Source: Pseudomonadota bacterium (GTDB lineage: Bacteria; Desulfobacterota; Binatia; Bin18). Taken from it: a DNA stretch of 41,541 bases. Made by a program: the position numbers and the translations under genes. Positions 16,328 through 24,005 of this stretch are shown here, piece after piece (the stretch's first letter is position 1; every line of letters starts with the position of its first letter). The stretch covers positions 1-41,541 of the forward strand of contig SYOC01000080.1 in the NCBI GenBank assembly GCA_005804965.1, given 5' to 3'. The notes beneath the pieces were generated by a model, which was given only the letters and a program-made list of their open reading frames with translations, ran no database searches and was not told where the DNA came from.

Positions 16328-17632
16328 TCATTTTCCGCGTTTTGTCAGCCCTTGTGGTGTGAATGCCGTCTCCGCCAAACCGACACCAAATGAGGGCGGT
16401 TTGTCACGTTGCAGCGGCACTTCGACGGTCGCATGTCCCTGGAGTTCGTCGACCGAGAGCATGAAATCTGGTTGGGCGAGGGAAAAGTCGCCTTCCTCCG
16501 TACGTGCGATTGAGACGGAGTTCAACAACATACGCCATAATTGCCCGGCACGATTGTACGCTTCCTTGTAGTAGGCCACGTACAGTTCGCGGTCGATCCA
16601 TAGCACCTGACGGCGATAGGTATACTCTGGATCTTTCGCCGTGGCCTCGATCACCCAGACCGGCCGCTTGACCAAATTATAGTTAGCCGGCCACCATGCG
16701 TGTCCTTTCCACCCTTCTTTTTCCCAGCCAGGGATGAGTGAGTCTTGATGAGTGTCCAGCGTAAAACCTTTGTCAGCACGATGCAGTGGCTTGGGATTGG
16801 CGCTGGCGTAGGGGACCAAGGCATCTTGGACGCCGATCAGTTTCCAAGTGAAATACTGCACTTTGCCGGAGAATAGATACGGATCGTCATGCACCAAATC
16901 GGAGCCGAACAAGTCTTCCGAGCCGCCAAACGCCGGGAGCGTGCGCACGCGGCGGAGTTCCGGCACATACGCCCAGAGCGAGTTCCATTTCTTCGGGTCG
17001 AGATACACCCATTCCAGCGTTACGACGCCAAAAATTTCGACCGGAGAGAAACCAGCGATGAGATTTTTACGCAAGGCGGCATCAGGATTGGCAAGCGGAC
17101 CAGAGAAACGCGAGCCGTAAAAGAGCAGTTGCCCAACAAATTCTGCCCGACGCTCGAAGGCTGTGGGCTTGACCCAATTGAGGGTGCTGCGGCGCTCAGT
17201 ATCGTCTGCCTGCATCAGCGTGTAGGAAAAATTATAGATGGCCTTGGCAGCGGCTTGCGGATCTTTAGGGTCGATCTGCGGAAACGGATAGCCATAGAGA
17301 AAGTCGGGATAGGCTTTCGTCGCGTTGGCGATCAACGAATCCTCTGCGTCAATGGAAAACTTGCCAGCGTTGGCTTCTGAAGCCGCCTTAAATTTGCTGC
17401 CCCACGTCGCAGAGGCCGGGAGCGTGGCGATAGTTGCCTGATAGCCACCGTTCTGAAAGCGAGTAAGGACTGCATCCGGAATCAAGCCTTTGGCCTCTTG
17501 CCAGTTCTCTTGACTCAGCAACACTCCCACCTTCGGCTCGGCCCAACTTGGACTGCCGAGAACAAGCGGCCACAACAGCCCGACGAGAATAACCATAACG
17601 TGCCAACCACGAGGACGACATCTCTGCATCAT
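16328..17632 (-). CDS. DUF1329-family exported lipid-related protein
   Basis: A 434-residue exported protein of the DUF1329 family, which resembles outer-membrane lipoprotein-sorting (LolA/LolB-like) beta folds. A signal peptide covers residues 1-31 (MMQRCRPRGWHVM then a hydrophobic run ending at SWAEPK). Family features include the AYPDFLYGYPFPQIDPKDPQAA segment, the paired FKV-type strands, and the PVWVIEATAKDPEYTYRRQVLWIDRELY strands. ATG 17632 has a GAGGTG ribosome site. It starts nine bases after the RND exporter locus and DUF1329 proteins are often encoded next to MMPL-type RND proteins, so a joint role in moving a lipid or hydrophobic substrate is inferred. This gene is intact although its partner is broken. 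Confidence 0.85.
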   Translation of the reverse strand: MMQRCRPRGWHVMVILVGLLWPLVLGSPSWAEPKVGVLLSQENWQEAKGLIPDAVLTRFQNGGYQATIATLPASATWGSKFKAASEANAGKFSIDAEDSLIANATKAYPDFLYGYPFPQIDPKDPQAAAKAIYNFSYTLMQADDTERRSTLNWVKPTAFERRAEFVGQLLFYGSRFSGPLANPDAALRKNLIAGFSPVEIFGVVTLEWVYLDPKKWNSLWAYVPELRRVRTLPAFGGSEDLFGSDLVHDDPYLFSGKVQYFTWKLIGVQDALVPYASANPKPLHRADKGFTLDTHQDSLIPGWEKEGWKGHAWWPANYNLVKRPVWVIEATAKDPEYTYRRQVLWIDRELYVAYYKEAYNRAGQLWRMLLNSVSIARTEEGDFSLAQPDFMLSVDELQGHATVEVPLQRDKPPSFGVGLAETAFTPQGLTKRGK

Positions 17633-17641
17633 GCATACACC

Positions 17642-19201
17642 TCAGACAGACGAGGACGGGCGCTCCGGTCGCTCCTTCGGCACTCGTTGAATCGAGTCTT
17701 GAAGCAAGCCCAAGAGCGTTGTCGATAAGTTGAAAAAAATGCGAGCGGCAGTGCGAGGATAGCGCCACACTCGGATGCGGAAGCGCTCGTCCATCGCCAG
17801 AACTTCCACGTCTTCCAGCGCCACGACTTCGGAGAGACGTTCTTCACTGCCGATGATCCCGGTCAAGCCGAAGACATCGCCGCGCTGCATCATCCACAAG
17901 ATTCGCGGTTGTCCGTCCGTGACAACCCGCACCTCGGCACGACCACTAATCATGACGAACATGGCGCTGCTCACTTCACCAGAGCGGATGAGAGCCTGTC
18001 CGCGCGGGAAGGTCTTGAGCTCTCCCATCAGGGCCACGATCTTCGCCTGCGAAGGCCGCAGGTTGGCGAAGAGACTGATAGTTTTGTGCGGATCTTTTCC
18101 GAGTTTTACGTGCAAAAGGTCCCACAAGGTAATGATCGGCGTTGTCGCCAGGAGCGCAGGCAGGAGGGAAATTTCTCCCACCAAGCCAACCAGAATCGTG
18201 ATAGCGGATAAGAACCCGAACTCGCGAATCGGCACGAAGGTGGAAAAACACAAGCCAAAAAACCCGAGACACAGGACGAGCGAAGCATACAATGCCGGTT
18301 TGCCGACCGTGGACAGCGTCTCCAAGAGCGCCTGCTCTTGGTCAGCAGTGCTGCGAATCGCTTTGCTCAAGCGCATCATAATATGGATGGTGTCATCGAC
18401 AGCCACACCTAAAGCGATCGCGGCAATAATGTTGGTGCCGAAGTTCAGTTCAGCTCCCGTTGCCCCCATTAAGCCAAAGAAGACGAACAACGGGAACACA
18501 TTCGGCACCATAGCGATCAACCCCACACGGGTGGACAAGAACATCGCCGACATCAGCACGAAGATGATGCTGGCGGTCAGCGCCAAACTCCAAATTTGTC
18601 CACTCACGATGCTGCCCGTCGTGCGGGTCAGGAGGATCAAGTTCCCCGTCGGATGGGCGCGCAGCTCGGGCGGCAAATGGCCAGCCGCAAACGTCTCGAT
18701 CTTTTCGACGAGGGTGGCAATATCGCTGGAACGCGACAGCGAGGTACGGACGAGAATCGTCGTGCGCGTGTAGTTCGGATGATTGATGACACTGGTCACA
18801 CTCGCAGCATTCAAGAACACGATACGCATGACTCCCGCTAGTTGCGCGGGGTTGGACCAAAAGTTTGTCTTTACTTCTGGAGGTGGAGCCTCGATGACTT
18901 CTCCTTCCGCCGGCTCCAATGGAATTTCTTGGATGCCACGATCAATCAGTTCGCAGTAATCGACGAAAGATACGGTTTTTTCTACACCGGGAAGAGTATC
19001 TATATAGAGCTGAAGATTTTTGACGCGCCACAGACTATCCCACTTTTTGACGATATCTTTCTCGTCGCCTTCGATCACTACATAGAACGTCATGCTGCCA
19101 ACCAAGGCACGGTTGATCGCATCGGTCGCCTGCCGAATCGGGTCAGTTTCGCGAAAAAAGACTGAAAATCGGAGCCGACTTGAATCGTCGCAGCTTGCCA
19201 A
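17642..19201 (-). pseudogene. C-terminal half of the RND exporter plus cNMP domain
   Basis: This open frame of 519 codons carries the second RND repeat. True homology begins at codon 17 (RETDPIRQATDAINRAL), exactly where the frameshift falls; the first 16 codons are out-of-frame noise and the nominal start has no ribosome site. It holds a periplasmic loop, six membrane helices near residues 205-350, and from about residue 385 a cyclic-nucleotide-binding beta-roll (FPRGQALIRSGEVSSAMFVMISGRAEV, then MMQRGDVFGLTGIIGSEERLSEVVALEDVEVLAMDERF). The motif KDPHKT-LFA-LRPSQAKIV just before the roll is shared with the paralogue. Alone it would lack half of the transporter. Confidence 0.6.
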
Positions 19202-20361
19202 GTGGAAAGCACCACAAGGAGAAGGCTACTGGCAATTACGAGTCGCCGCTGTCGGCTCGACAGCGCTGCCAAAGTGCGCAACACCGCACTGACTCTGGGG
19301 GAAAACGCCTCAGTCCGCTTGGTCGGAAGTGGCAAGAGCATGAGCAAGGCAGGCACCAAGACGATGGACAACAGAAAAGCAATCGTAATCCCCACTGCCG
19401 CATAGATGCCCAGCTCACGAATACTCACGATACTATTCGCGGCCAAGGAGATGAACCCGATCACCGTCGTCAGGGCCGCAATAAACAGCGGCGTCGTGGT
19501 CGCACGCAAGGTCTCGGTAATCACTTCAGCCACACTGCAACCGGGGCGTGTCAGTTCGTAGTATTCGGCCACTACGTGCAATGAGTACGCCGTACCTAAG
19601 ACGAGCACTAACGGCGGGAGCGCCATGTTGCCCAAACTCAAACTACTGCCCGCGAGCGTCATCAGCCCTAACGTCCAAATGAGACTCACGATGACCGTCA
19701 GGGTGGGCAGCAACACCCCGCGCACCGAGCGAAAACTGAAGAACAGCACGATGACGAGCAGCACAAGCGTGAGCGGAATAAATAGTGTGAGATCCGCCCA
19801 CATGGCACGGGTGGAATGGACTTTGAAGTGCGGGAGCCCGGTGTAGTAGAGCTTTTCTGGACCTTTCTCCTTTTCCACCAAGGCTTGAATGCGATCATCA
19901 ATCCCGCGCCGGAAGAACTCATCATCACCGAGGTTCTCGAAGAAGATGTTGATCGCCGCTGCCCGACCGTCGGCGGAAACGAGATTTTTGAGGTAGACCG
20001 GCTGTTCAGTGAGCCGCCGTTTGAGGTCGGCCATCGCAGCGTGAGGCGCATTCACATCCGGCACCAAACGTGCCGACTCACGCGCCACACTGGTAATAAT
20101 ATCCGGCGCGTTGGTGAGGCTGATGACGTTCTTGACCTCAGGGATCTGGCGGATGGCTTCGGTGAGGCGCTGCATTTTCTGCAGCACCGGCGGCGTGTAC
20201 ACGTCGTCGGCGAGTACACCAATCACCCCGATCTCGTCACTGCCGAACTGTTGACGGACTTCGCTATAGTAGGCTTTTTCTGGATCGTTGGCCGGGAGGA
20301 GGCTTTCCACCGAGCTATCCAGGCGCATGTGGCGCGCATGGTCGGCAAAAAAGCCGGTCAA
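19090..20361 (-). pseudogene. N-terminal half of the RND exporter
   Basis: This open frame of 423 codons carries the first periplasmic loop and the first membrane bundle of an MMPL-type RND protein. The family block NDPEKAYYSEVRQQFGSDEIGVIGVLADDVYTP matches the paralogue closely. The nominal start is TTG 20361, inside the first membrane helix, because the real start at 20424 is cut off by TAG. Homology stops at codon 403 (SDFQSFF); the last 20 codons are out-of-frame. Five helices of the sterol-sensing-like bundle are visible near residues 180-340. Confidence 0.6.
19153..19159 (-). other. Slippery heptamer T-TTT-TTC at the frameshift point
   Basis: In the zero frame of the upstream half, the codons are TCT-TTT-TTC, giving the X-XXY-YYZ heptamer used for -1 ribosomal slippage. 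A -1 slip here gives SFF followed by RETD and joins the two halves exactly as in the paralogue. The same place is a six-base homopolymer, which is also where indel mutations or sequencing errors are most likely. Confidence 0.6.
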
Positions 20362-20513
20362 CAGCAGAATGAGGAGGAGAATACTCTTGGGTCTATGAAT
20401 GATGAGAGCGTAGACCCACTACATGCGGCTTCAATCCTCTTCCCTTCCGTATCGTAAGCACGAACAAACTTTTCACTCTCTGCCGCAGCAGGGACGGCTT
20501 GGCCACTGCCGGT

Positions 20514-21053
20514 TTACAGCAACCCGAGTTTCCGCAGAACATCTGCCAATTCCGGCACGTTACGCGCGTATTCGCGAAGCGCGGCTTCAAGACGATCCTC
20601 GCGTTCTTTGACGCCCTCGATTTGCCGCACGGCCGGGGCCAGGGCGCTACGACGGTCCCATAATACGAACCCCACCAAAGCGAACATACCGCTGAACATA
20701 ATGCCGAAGCCCCAGAGCATCGTTTCCCGCAGCTCGTCGATGCGCTGCCCTAACGAGCGTTCAATGCTATCGATACGCTGGCCCAACGAGCGTTCGACGT
20801 TATCAATGCGTTGCCCTAACGAGCGTTCGACGTTATCAATGCGTTGCCCTAACGAGCGTTCGACATCATCGATGCGTTGCGCGAGGGCCTTTTGTCCTTC
20901 TTCCAGACGGGTCAATCGTTCGACGATTTCTCTATCGGAAATACGTGGTGCGGTTTCAATCGCCCACCCCAGCGCCGGAGCGAAAGTGCAAAACAGCATC
21001 GAGAAAACGAGAACGAAAGCATTCATAACGCGAAACGACTGACTGGACAGCAT
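20514..21053 (-). CDS. Coiled-coil membrane protein with 11-residue tandem repeats
   Basis: I do not recognise a named family. This 179-residue protein has a signal or anchor segment near residues 10-32, a heptad/hendecad coiled coil made of near-identical 11-residue repeats (consensus RIDNVERSLGQ, about five copies, residues 61-110), a second membrane helix (FGIMFSGMFALVGFVLWDRR) near 115-135, and a cytoplasmic charged tail. The layout suggests a periplasmic coiled-coil stalk held by two membrane helices. The start may be ATG 21053 or ATG 21026; neither has a strong ribosome site. It lies upstream of the broken RND locus on the same strand, with about 90 bp between. Confidence 0.75.
   Translation of the reverse strand: MLSSQSFRVMNAFVLVFSMLFCTFAPALGWAIETAPRISDREIVERLTRLEEGQKALAQRIDDVERSLGQRIDNVERSLGQRIDNVERSLGQRIDSIERSLGQRIDELRETMLWGFGIMFSGMFALVGFVLWDRRSALAPAVRQIEGVKEREDRLEAALREYARNVPELADVLRKLGLL
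20735..20882. repeat. 33-bp tandem repeat inside the coiled-coil gene
   Basis: About four and a half copies of a 33-bp unit, each with a TAACGAGCGTTCGA-like core, encode the 11-residue RIDNVERSLGQ repeats in frame. Two copies near 20790-20855 are almost identical, pointing to recent slippage or unequal crossing-over. Confidence 0.85.
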
Positions 21054-21158
21054 TACTGTCCAGCAGCGTAGGTGGGAAGCAAGAGAGCGTCAAGAAGCGC
21101 AGCAAAGATGGCGACGAAAGGGAGGGCTGTTATGCCGGTGGGAAACCTCGCCTGATGT

Positions 21159-23222
21159 CTACGCCTTCGTCAGCACTAAACTGCCATAATCATCGCGGCT
21201 CACGCTCCAGCCGGGTGGCACAACGACGGTCGTGTCCGGCTCCTCGACAATCAGCGGCCCACGTTGTCCGCTGGTGATATCGCTGCGCCGACAAACGGTC
21301 GTCGGCAAGAGTCCGTGCTGCGGACCAAAGTAGGCTTCTCTTGGTTCACTTGGAGCCATCGCCGCAGACGCAGGTGCCATCTTCGTCGCAAGGCCAGCAA
21401 ACTTGAGGTCGCCAACAGTGGCCAAGGCTCGCAAGCGCAGGCTCACGAGTTCGATGGCATCGTCGGTGTTGTAGCCAAAGGCTTGTTCGTGGGCTGCGCG
21501 GAAATCTGCCGCGAGTTGCACTAACAACGCGCCGGACGCGGCCCGGGAAGGAAAAGGAATAGTGAGTTCCTGAAGTTGGTAACCGTATTTGAGATCGACG
21601 TAATGCTCGAATCGTACCTGTTCGCTCGGCACCCCTTCTTTAGCCATAGTCGTGCGGGCGACGTCTTCCATCTCATGATACTGGCTGAAGATGGCCGCCG
21701 GATTGATCGCGTCTAACAAGGTGACGACGCTACGGATGTAGTCGTGCCGGTAGTCCGCCAAGAGCAAGCCTAACGCACTGAACAAACCAGGAAACAATGG
21801 GACGAGAACTCGGGCAATTTCCATGTCATCAGCTAAGGCTGCGGCATGGACTGGCCCTGACCCGCCAAAGGAAACCAAGGTAAAATCGCGTGGGTCGCGT
21901 CCCCGCTCGGTGGAGACGGCACGTAGAGCACGCATCATCGCCGAATTGGCGATCTGCACGATACCGTAGGCAGCCTGATACGTATCCAGTCCCAACGGGT
22001 CGGCAACCTGACTTTTAATCGCATCCCACGCCGCTGCCCGGTCGATGCGCATGGTCGCACCGGCGATGGCTTTGGGGTTCATGTAACCATTCACGACGTT
22101 AGCGTCAGTCACCGTTGGCCTCGTGCCACCGCGTGCGTAACAGACTGGCCCAGGTTCAGCCCCAGCGCTGAGCGGGCCAACACGCAGCGCACCACCATCA
22201 TCAATCCAAGCAATACTGCCGCCACCAGCACCGACTTCCACAATGTCGAGCGAAGGGACCCGCAGTGCATGCCCACCTTTGTAGAATTGATGCGTAGTGG
22301 TATTGGCACCACCGCCGATTTCCCCCGCCGCCTTTTCCGAGGGAAGTCCGTTTTCGATGAGACAAGCTTTCGCCGTGGTACCACCCATGTCGAACGACAG
22401 CACTTTGTCTAAGCCTGTCTCTTTTGCCAGCCGCGCAGCAGCAAGGACACCAGCAGCAGGGCCGGATTCGATCATGTAGGCGGGCCGTTGTCGCGCGACT
22501 TCCGACGACATGATGCCACCGTTCGATTGCATCACCAGTAGCCGGTCGCTGTAGGCCGACAGGTGGGTCTCCAAGCGGTTCAGGTAATGATCCACCACCG
22601 GAATCAACGAGGCATTGATGACAGCAGTGCTAGCGCGTTCGTATTCGCGAATCTGCGGGTAAATATCCGAGGACAAGCAAACGACGACCCTGTTCCCCAC
22701 TTCCTCCTGAATCAGCTTGGCCACTGCACGTTCATGTGCCGGATTGAGGTAGGAGTTGATCAGGCAGACGGCAATCGCCTCAATATTCTGTTCTCCTAAC
22801 GTGCGGATAACCTGACGTGCCTCCTCGATATTCAGGGGCCGCTCGACGCTGCCATCACCAAGCACGCGCTCGCTCAGTTCCAAGCGCAGGCGACGTGGCA
22901 CCAGCGGGCGACTCCGCGTCCAGTTAGGATCTTGGAGATTGGGCCGGCGTTCGCCGCGCATCTCCAAATCATCGCGAAAACCGCGCGTCGTAATGTAGCC
23001 GGTGGGCGCAGTCGTGCCTTCGATGACGGCGTTCGAGGCGATGGTCGTACCGTGCACGAAGTGTTCGATACGATCTACCGCCCCGGACTGGCGCATGCGT
23101 GTGACAATGTCTTCACCAACTCGGTCGAGTAGCGACAGCACCTTGGCTGTGTCCAGTTGTCCATCGTTTCTCAGCACGATCACATCGGTAAACGTCCCAC
23201 CGATATCGAACCCAACGCGCAT
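21159..23222 (-). CDS. hyuA: Hydantoinase/oxoprolinase family protein, subunit A
   Basis: A 687-residue protein of the HyuA/5-oxoprolinase/acetophenone-carboxylase family, which couples ATP hydrolysis to opening or carboxylation of an imide, lactam or ketone. The N-terminal ATPase-like site RVGFDIGGTFTDVIVL is at residue 2, with HGTTIASNAVIEG near 65, ESGPAAGVLAAARLA near 240, and DMGGTTAKACLIENG near 265; the GAGGGSIAWID motif follows near 320. ATG 23222 has GGGGGT eight bases upstream and suits the family better than ATG 23237. Its partner subunit is encoded at 24006, separated by a toxin-antitoxin pair. Hydantoin, oxoproline or a related ring is the likely substrate class; the exact one is not readable. 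Confidence 0.92.
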   Translation of the reverse strand: MRVGFDIGGTFTDVIVLRNDGQLDTAKVLSLLDRVGEDIVTRMRQSGAVDRIEHFVHGTTIASNAVIEGTTAPTGYITTRGFRDDLEMRGERRPNLQDPNWTRSRPLVPRRLRLELSERVLGDGSVERPLNIEEARQVIRTLGEQNIEAIAVCLINSYLNPAHERAVAKLIQEEVGNRVVVCLSSDIYPQIREYERASTAVINASLIPVVDHYLNRLETHLSAYSDRLLVMQSNGGIMSSEVARQRPAYMIESGPAAGVLAAARLAKETGLDKVLSFDMGGTTAKACLIENGLPSEKAAGEIGGGANTTTHQFYKGGHALRVPSLDIVEVGAGGGSIAWIDDGGALRVGPLSAGAEPGPVCYARGGTRPTVTDANVVNGYMNPKAIAGATMRIDRAAAWDAIKSQVADPLGLDTYQAAYGIVQIANSAMMRALRAVSTERGRDPRDFTLVSFGGSGPVHAAALADDMEIARVLVPLFPGLFSALGLLLADYRHDYIRSVVTLLDAINPAAIFSQYHEMEDVARTTMAKEGVPSEQVRFEHYVDLKYGYQLQELTIPFPSRAASGALLVQLAADFRAAHEQAFGYNTDDAIELVSLRLRALATVGDLKFAGLATKMAPASAAMAPSEPREAYFGPQHGLLPTTVCRRSDITSGQRGPLIVEEPDTTVVVPPGWSVSRDDYGSLVLTKA

Positions 23223-23270
23223 AAGTTTTACCCCCATTTACGCGGCATTTTCCTATTTACACTGTCCCCA

Positions 23271-23630
23271 CTAGCGAAGCGGTAAGAAGCGGATTTGCCC
23301 TTCCCATTCGTCCTCAAAGCTGCACTCGGCTATTAAGAGGATCTCCTCAATTGCTAGGCCAATTGGCAAATATTGGGCGATCTCGAAGACTCCAGGCATC
23401 GGTTTCCCGTCAGCAACCCGAGTCTCAGCATAAGGACGCATTGTCGTGACATCGTGGGTAAGCAGGACACGTCGCTCAATCGCCAACCACTCTAAGATTG
23501 CTCTATCATCGTCGCGCTGCTCTCGGGTCAGAACATCCTGGGCTCGGACAATGTCGATTCTTGGTTGACGCCGCACTACCCCACGTAAGATGCGGTTATT
23601 GAAGTCTTCATCTGCGAGAAATTTGATCAC
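23271..23630 (-). CDS. DUF5615 PIN-like toxin
   Basis: A 119-residue protein of the DUF5615 PIN-like family, putative ribonuclease toxins. The start KFLADEDFNNRILRGVVRR carries the N-terminal acidic residues, and LLTHDVTTMRPYAETRV carries a second conserved Asp; the closing segment PMPGVFEIAQYLPIGLAIEEILLI is typical. The start is GTG 23630, sharing four bases (GTGA) with the stop of the DUF433 gene, so the two are translationally coupled as antitoxin-toxin. It lies 48 bp before hyuA on the same strand. RNase activity is inferred from the fold, not shown. Confidence 0.85.
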   Translation of the reverse strand: MIKFLADEDFNNRILRGVVRRQPRIDIVRAQDVLTREQRDDDRAILEWLAIERRVLLTHDVTTMRPYAETRVADGKPMPGVFEIAQYLPIGLAIEEILLIAECSFEDEWEGQIRFLPLR

Positions 23631-23956
23631 GCCGATTGACGCCGGGCGAGCAAGCGCTGTCGAATGCCATGAGGAGAATGCTGCGCTTCGATTTCCTGGC
23701 GAAGCTCTTCGCGCTGGCTACGCCGCGCAGCGAGGTAGGCATCTATCCCAAGTTGGTTTTCAAGGTAGTAGCCAATCACAGCATAGACATCAGCCAGCGA
23801 GAGGACATCATACTGATGAACGATCTCTTCAGGAGTAGCGCCATCGTGAAAAGCGGCAAGCACTGAGTCGAGCGATACCCGTGTCCCCCCAACTCGAAGA
23901 ACTCTCGCCTCGTCAAAGCGTAAGGGCACAGGCTTCGTCAGAATCTCTATGTTCAT
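23627..23956 (-). CDS. DUF433 antitoxin
   Basis: A 109-residue DUF433 protein, the usual partner of DUF5615 toxins. The domain shows RVGGTRVSLDSVLAAFHDGATPEEIVHQYDVLSLADVYAVIGYYLEN, a winged-helix-like DNA-binding fold that likely neutralises the toxin and represses the pair. The C-terminal 40 residues are basic and Gln/Arg-rich and probably wrap the toxin. ATG 23956 has an AGGTG ribosome site. It begins 49 bp after hyuB, inside what would otherwise be a simple hyuB-hyuA operon. Confidence 0.85.
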   Translation of the reverse strand: MNIEILTKPVPLRFDEARVLRVGGTRVSLDSVLAAFHDGATPEEIVHQYDVLSLADVYAVIGYYLENQLGIDAYLAARRSQREELRQEIEAQHSPHGIRQRLLARRQSA

Positions 23957-24005
23957 GCGGGCACCTGAGTCTTTCCTCGCACGAGAAAAGGAAGCAAATT
24001 GCTCT

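Larger units (their letters stand above)
17642..20424 (-). pseudogene. Broken MMPL-type RND exporter with C-terminal cNMP domain
   Basis: This locus is the disrupted relative of the intact 923-residue exporter at 32795-35566. Read through, it would give about 927 residues with the same layout: two RND halves and a C-terminal cyclic-nucleotide-binding domain. Two lesions are seen. First, the ATG at 20424 that aligns with the paralogue start is followed at once by TAG (20421-20419), after which the frame matches the paralogue residue for residue (YALIIHRPKS against YHFIVHWPKT). Second, the frame is lost at a run of six A on the plus strand (19154-19159); one more base, or a -1 ribosomal slip at T-TTT-TTC, restores it. 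It is most simply a pseudogene, but sequence error or recoding cannot be excluded. The downstream DUF1329 gene begins nine bases on. Confidence 0.7.

Noticed and set aside
20735-20882. Regular 33-bp repeats as a possible CRISPR array
   Set aside because: The units are contiguous with no spacers and lie in frame within a coiled-coil gene.
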